Shown here: positions 59,502 to 64,000 of the stretch, piece by piece | Layout of the letters: every line of letters starts with the position of its first letter | Position numbering within the stretch: position 1 is the first letter of the stretch | Assembly: GCA_000697055.1 (NCBI GenBank) | Contig: JNDT01001428.1 | Span: forward strand, 1 to 64,000 | Origin: Saksenaea vasiformis B4078 | Taxonomy: Eukaryota; Mucoromycota; Mucoromycetes; Mucorales; Saksenaeaceae | DNA: 64,000 bases | Reading direction: 5' to 3' | Made by a program: the position numbers and the translations under genes | Notes under the pieces: model-generated | What the model saw: only the letters and a program-made list of their open reading frames with translations | Told to the model about the DNA's origin: nothing | Database searches by the model: none

Positions 59502-61585
59502 AACGACGGATAAACCAGTATGTAAGAGAGGGATGACTTTATATACCATCATGTTTATAAATATACTCCTCGGACCAATGCATTTCCTGTCAGATCCTGC
59601 AAAGAGCGAAGGAAAAAATATGTAAGAACGTAATACGGTTGTTTCTATGAGGTGCCGGTTTTCATTAAAACCTTACTTTTTTTTCATTCTCCTACGCTAA
59701 CAAAAATAGAAACGACATTTGAAGCAGGTTGGTCCATGTCTGTCTGCGGGGACGATAAACTACATAGCATGAGCATACAAAAACGATAACGACGATGGCC
59801 ATTGCAACGACTTTGCTTGTTCGCCTTCAAAGCGTGTAACGAACACATCACGTTTCCGGTCTTTAATGCAATGATGTAGCAAAATATCATTTAGGAAATT
59901 TTCTCGCCACACATGGATATCTGCAAAAACAAATAAATAGGGAAGTCAATGAAACCCATCAAACATCCTTCATGCCGACTCCTCAGCCAATTATCTTCCC
60001 GTCCGAAAGTGCCACCCAGCGCTCCCTCGTCACTCTTTTCGTTTCTTCCGTTCGTCAGGATACATTTCATAAAACATCCTTGAGAGTAGTCCTTGATTTC
60101 CTTATGCTTTGATTTCCCCATTTAGTTACTGCACGACTACCAGGGATTATATGAGTGAAATAGCTCAACAACTCATGACTTTCTAGTCTGTTGCAGTATA
60201 CTGTCATCAACGCTCCTCGTGACATATATTCTACAAGTCTCTGTGCTTCTTCAAAATTTAGGCTCATGCCACTTTTCATGGAAAATAGCAGCAATTTATT
60301 ATTTGTTGTTACGGGGTTGCTCCTGCCGTCGATGAGTTTTCTAAAACGAGATGTTTAACGGATCGAGACCACACCTATGCACCTGACATTTCACCCCTGT
60401 TGTCCAACCATCCTTTCAGCACGGAAGTCATGTTATCTTCTTGAAGATAAATGAGAAATTTTCCTCCTCCATTGCACCTAGAAACCAGGAAGTAGGAAGG
60501 ACTTTTAAGTACTTGAGGTGCTTTTCTTGGTCATACGTAAAATTCCAGAGCACAGCACGCAAAAGGAGTACATCCAACGTAAAGTTTATTTGAAGCTGAC
60601 ACCAAACACTTTAAATAATGCAGACTATAGGAAAATTCCTTCCTCTCAAAAACATTAATGCAAACCAGAAGACTGCAAAAGATAACTCTGTTTGCTACCT
60701 GCATTTGATACAAACAACATTTTTCTGTTATTTGCAAATAGTATAGAGCTGTTTTTATGTGATAACAACTGAAGAAAGCATTATCTCAATACTCTATTAA
60801 CGTGTCATCAGGTATAGTATACAGAGCTACATAAAAGAAACTAAGCCCTAGGTAATACGAAAATGAACTATTAACGATAGTTATAGGACCAGAAAGTAGC
60901 GACTAACGATCGAGCCTTATCGCCATTCCAGCCGCAGGAGAGCTTCTCGATGTATGTGATTACCAAGTCAAGGATGAACAAATGCATCGCTTGAGGATCA
61001 ACTATCTTTTTCTTCCGAGAGCAAAGCCGAACGAATCACATGTACTGGTGAATGTGACACGATACTAATAGTCTTTTGACGGGATACGCCGCGAAAGGTA
61101 GCACTGAGCCCTGGACAAATGGCATCAATCACCAAACACGTGTACATCCTGTTACGGACCAGCTTTCAACCCGAATGCTCGATCGCCGTCCCTGATGAGC
61201 CTTACGGTCCCTGTTCATCAGCATAAGGACGTTGCAGTAAGCCCGCGATACATTGCAGTCCCAGTGCCTAGACATCGACAGGACCTGTATTCTTGCGATC
61301 TCGACTTAGAGAAACGATCATATCAAGATGGCAACAACAGCAGTACGATGATAGATGAATCGCTGCTGAAACTGTGGTCTTGTTTAATAGTAAGCCGTTG
61401 ATCCTTAACAGCTTCTAAAATTGAACCCGTCAAAACTAGAGTTACTCCCATAAGCATATGGGATCTGAATATCAGGAAGTCACACTTGAACGTCTGTAGA
61501 TACTCATTCAAAGAAAAATGGAGGAAAATGACAGTTGTACCATTTCTCTTTGTTTTAGTTATTCCACCATAAAGATAACCCATCT
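59502..61585. other. Intergenic region upstream of the beta-glucosidase gene
   Basis: About 2.1 kb containing the beta-glucosidase promoter and the RPN9 3' UTR. It also holds the unrecognised minus-strand open frames at 60,067-60,477, listed separately. Other short frames (61,195-61,401 plus; 61,583-61,323 minus) are unsupported. No RNA gene or repeat was recognised. Confidence 0.4.
60067..60477 (-). CDS. Possible coding exons of an unrecognised gene
   Basis: Two minus-strand segments, 60477-60388 and 60340-60067, can be joined in phase through a short intron with a weak donor (GTCAGG). The result has protein-like composition: CNGGGKFLIYLQEDNMTS, VLKGWLDNRGEI, NFEEAQRLVEYMSRGALM and HELLSYFTHIIPGSRAV, ending at a stop at 60,067. 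The amphipathic pattern looks more like real coding than the neighbouring frames. No start codon or further upstream exon could be fixed and I recognise no family. It could be the 3' part of a lineage-specific gene or a pseudogene fragment. Confidence 0.28.
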
Positions 61586-62987
61586 CTATTGAGCAAACAC
61601 TTCTCCTCCTTGTTCACTAAGGAAGTCGCTAATTTTCCTGACATGACTATCCCATTCATCCAATCTTTGCCGCATGCCGTCAATCTGGTTCAGGTCAAGT
61701 ACTCGTGGTTGAACCCACGTCACTGTGACAACTTGGTCTACTTGATCGATTGAGCCCCGAATCAAATTCAGTGACAATGCCTTCATCACCAAATGCTCCA
61801 CCTAGTATCTTGATCAGAACAAATCACCCATAATCTTTATCCTCGTACCTCATCCACAGATATTCTTGTCTCTGCAGCGATCTCAGCAAAAGGTATGATT
61901 CTGTTGTCGCCAGAACGGCGAAAGACAGCTTCAATCAATGACATTAAACGAATCTTCTGGCCCATAGAATTCATGTTTTGTTGAAGGATAGGCTAAGGAA
62001 AAATAAATTAGGTTAGAAGACCCTTGTGCTTTCCTACTTACCTGTTTGCTGAAGTGTGGCACCAAGGCCTCGAATTTTCCAATACTACCGCTATTGAAAG
62101 CCAAGAGAAGCGAAGGTAGCCACTCATGCTCTGTGCCTTTGAGAGAGTCAAGAATAGGATGCATTAACTAGACGAACGTCAGGTATCTGTGTGTAAGGAA
62201 TCCTTCGCCATTACCAGTTCTCCGAAATTGTAGATCATATCACCCAGCAATGCCGAAATGGCAAGGTCATACGCTCTTTCGACTTTCTCCTGTGCTGATA
62301 GTTCATCAAGGTTCACGCAGGCCAGGTAGAGTAAGGCTGTCTTGTAGTACTGAGCAAACTCAGCCTTGGCCTTGTAATAGTCAGCGCTCACACGGTAGAA
62401 ACTGGCATAAATCACTGTTCGCACGCTATCAAACTGATCCAGAATTTTTTCGCATTTATCGATCGCTTTTTTCACTTCATCCCATTGCTCAAGTCGCAGC
62501 TTAAAATACGTAGCTTCCATTACTGCGTACACATACACGTCCTGCGTTTCTGGTTTGTCCACCTTGGCAATAATACCAGACAAGAAGTCGACAGAATCTC
62601 CCGGTGCTAATCATTACCCAGGTTAGCAAATATAACCCGAGTCTTATTTCCTCACCCTCGAATTGCTTGGCTGCAGATAGAGCAATCGATACAAGCGACA
62701 ATGTATTGATTTTATCTTCCCATTCTGCTACAAATTGTTGGAATATAGGAAGTTGGAAAGGCCCTGATTCTGATTCTTGAAAGAATTCCACAATCTTTTT
62801 TGTCAGTTGATGCCACAGCCTTTACAAGTGTCAGATGCTAAGGATAACGCGATCGATGATGCACGTACTTTCTTTCATGGAGATCTTCAAACGTTGTAAA
62901 ATAATGCTGCAAATGGGGTGCCGCCTTCTGTCGTTCATCATAAAGGAACTTGGGGACATCGAAATCGACTTCCATCGTTTGTGCCAT
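61586..62987 (-). CDS. RPN9: 26S proteasome lid subunit Rpn9 (PSMD13)
   Basis: PCI-domain subunit of the proteasome regulatory-particle lid. Six exons (62987-62869, 62819-62656, 62606-62215, 62167-62042, 61992-61849, 61801-61586) give 386 aa, the usual length. The N-terminus has VPKFLYDERQKAAPHLQHYF and LWHQLTKKIVEFFQ. TPR-like helices follow (YFKLRLEQWDEVKKAIDKCE, YYKTALLYLACVNLDELSAQ). The PCI region is PHFSKQPILQQNMNSMGQKI, then RLMSLIEAVF, IPFAEIAAETRISVDEVEHL and VMKALSLNLIRGSIDQVDQV. The C-terminal helix with RQRLDEWDSHVRKISDFL is typical of Rpn9. All junction phases agree and the start at 62,987 (MAQTMEVDFDVPKF) is the first in-frame ATG. Confidence 0.95.
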
Positions 62988-63703
62988 GGTTGAATAATCC
63001 GTAATGTACAAGATTGCGCGTCGTCGAACTTAACTTCAGTAAAAACGTCATCAGAGCGAGCGGACATTCAAAATGCATCAGCTACGGCATCCTGTCGCGT
63101 TCATCGACCGAATACTTTGAATAGTGCGGTTGAAATATTTAGCTATTTCGAGATCTAGCGCTCGTAATCTACCGTTCTCCATAGATCCGCTGTCACCAGG
63201 TCACAGCATATTAAAGAGGATGGCAGACACTACACATTTTCCAAATATATCATATATGTGTCAAATCGTATGATACTGATAGCAATTCTGTTATTGAAAG
63301 AAATGCACAGTCTGGATTATCCAATGGCCTCAAAGTTCTATTCCTAATATTACTATACGATACGTTTTTCGTCCAATGTACAATCTAAACATATAAGAAC
63401 ACTGTTACATCCAAAGCCACGCATGTTAATTGTAGACCACGCTTGAGAAACTGGGGAAGAAGAGGTTTGTGATCAGCGGAACTATTAGCAACAGCATCGT
63501 AGGAATAAGTTTTCGCAAAGACGTACAAAAGCCTCTTTCCCTAAGTCCCCTAATGGGACTGTAAAATTCATAATCATATTCTTTCATATTTTTAACTTAT
63601 GTTTCTCGATATTCCGCTAACGGAGATCTCATCCAAACATCCATTTCCCTAATGCAAATGCTGTGAATATTAACAGAAGACTTTCACAAAGCTGCACTGA
63701 TAG
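62988..63703. other. Spacer upstream of RPN9
   Basis: About 715 bp between the RPN9 start and the 3' end of the transporter gene. It should hold the RPN9 promoter and the transporter 3' UTR. No proteasome-type control element could be named with confidence, and no open frame is supported. Confidence 0.4.
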
Positions 63704-64000
63704 TTAAGTACAGTTCTTCCGTTTCTCGGCCCATTCCTCCCCTTTACGTTTGACAATGATCAATGCGATACATGCGATACATGGCAATCCACCAAGCACT
63801 GTAAATGACACGCCACTTCCGAGTGCTTTCATAGCATCATATGCAATCAAAGTGCTGGAGGCCCCAACGGACAATCGTGTGAGACTATTGCATGCTAAAC
63901 AGAAGAGAAATATTTAATTATCCTTGCGCGGTTCCTCGTTTTCTTATTACCAAAGACTGAGACACCTCGCGTTGGAAAGCAGTCAGCTAGATAAGCTGTG
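63704..64000 (-). CDS. C-terminus of a Major Facilitator Superfamily transporter (cut by right edge)
   Basis: Two exons are visible on the minus strand, from the edge to 63951 and 63894-63704, joined in phase. The spliced end reads AYLADCFPTRGVSVFA, then NSLTRLSVGASSTLIAY, GVSFTVLGGLPCIACIALII and a charged tail RKGEEWAEKRKNCT. The Tyr/Val-Asp-Cys-PxR turn followed by two membrane helices and a basic cytosolic tail is the typical last part of fungal DHA1-type drug:proton antiporters. Only about 80 residues are present, so the substrate class is inferred. Confidence 0.75.

Noticed and set aside
1..64000. tRNA, rRNA or CRISPR features
   Set aside because: Reading for tRNA B-box sequences, rRNA-like blocks and regularly spaced repeats on both strands gave nothing convincing; a covariance-model search could still find a diverged small RNA.

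Overview
This window is fungal nuclear DNA, most likely from a Mucoromycota (Mucorales-type) genome. Genes lie on both strands and are cut by many short GT-AG introns, mostly 40-75 nt. The gene set includes fungal Zn2Cys6 regulators, lanosterol synthase, a Pho80-type cyclin, a MACPF-like/Sel1 protein and a Fanzor nuclease. The species cannot be named from the sequence. Gene models below were built by hand from splice signals, reading-frame phase and family conservation; most close to an exact multiple of three.

Layout. 1-3,260: the 3' 783 codons of a 16-exon Fanzor (eukaryotic TnpB-like, RNA-guided nuclease family), cut by the left edge, with its catalytic acidic residues present. 3,747-6,193: a transcription factor with two Zn2Cys6 clusters. 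6,993-7,755: a secreted thaumatin-like protein. 8,801-11,403: lanosterol synthase (ERG7). 11,668-15,005: a PH-domain/coiled-coil protein. 16,435-18,107: a fungal-specific transcription-factor middle domain that seems to lack its zinc cluster. 19,465 to about 22,750: a protein with two MACPF-like modules and Sel1-like repeats. 25,523-26,658: a wax-synthase-like MBOAT acyltransferase. 27,261-27,926: a Pho85-type cyclin. 28,571-30,039: an AONS-type PLP synthase. 32,009-33,820: a BCS1-like AAA ATPase.

34,386-35,113: ribosomal protein eS26 (RPS26), spread over five small exons. 36,838-39,707: a BTB-BTB-CAP-Gly protein. 43,186-43,659: a mitochondrial ribosomal protein of the L51/S25/CI-B8 fold. 44,523-45,607: GET2. 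50,448-51,536: a double-PAS protein. 52,310-53,428: a mitochondrial RRM protein. 54,328-56,767: dihydroxyacid dehydratase (ILV3) with a 4-nt microexon. 56,808-59,501: a secreted GH3 beta-glucosidase. 61,586-62,987: proteasome lid subunit RPN9. 63,704 to the right edge: the C-terminus of an MFS transporter. Long gene-poor stretches lie at 22.8-25.5, 30.0-32.0, 39.7-43.2 and 45.6-50.4 kb.

Most genes are unrelated housekeeping and regulatory functions, not a cluster: sterol synthesis, branched-chain amino acids, proteasome, cytosolic and mitochondrial ribosomes, tail-anchored protein insertion. The most notable items are the intact-looking, heavily intronised Fanzor gene, the double MACPF-like/Sel1 protein, the BTB-BTB-CAP-Gly architecture, the apparently zinc-cluster-less regulator and the 4-nt exon in ILV3. 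No tRNA, rRNA, CRISPR array or complete transposon was recognised.
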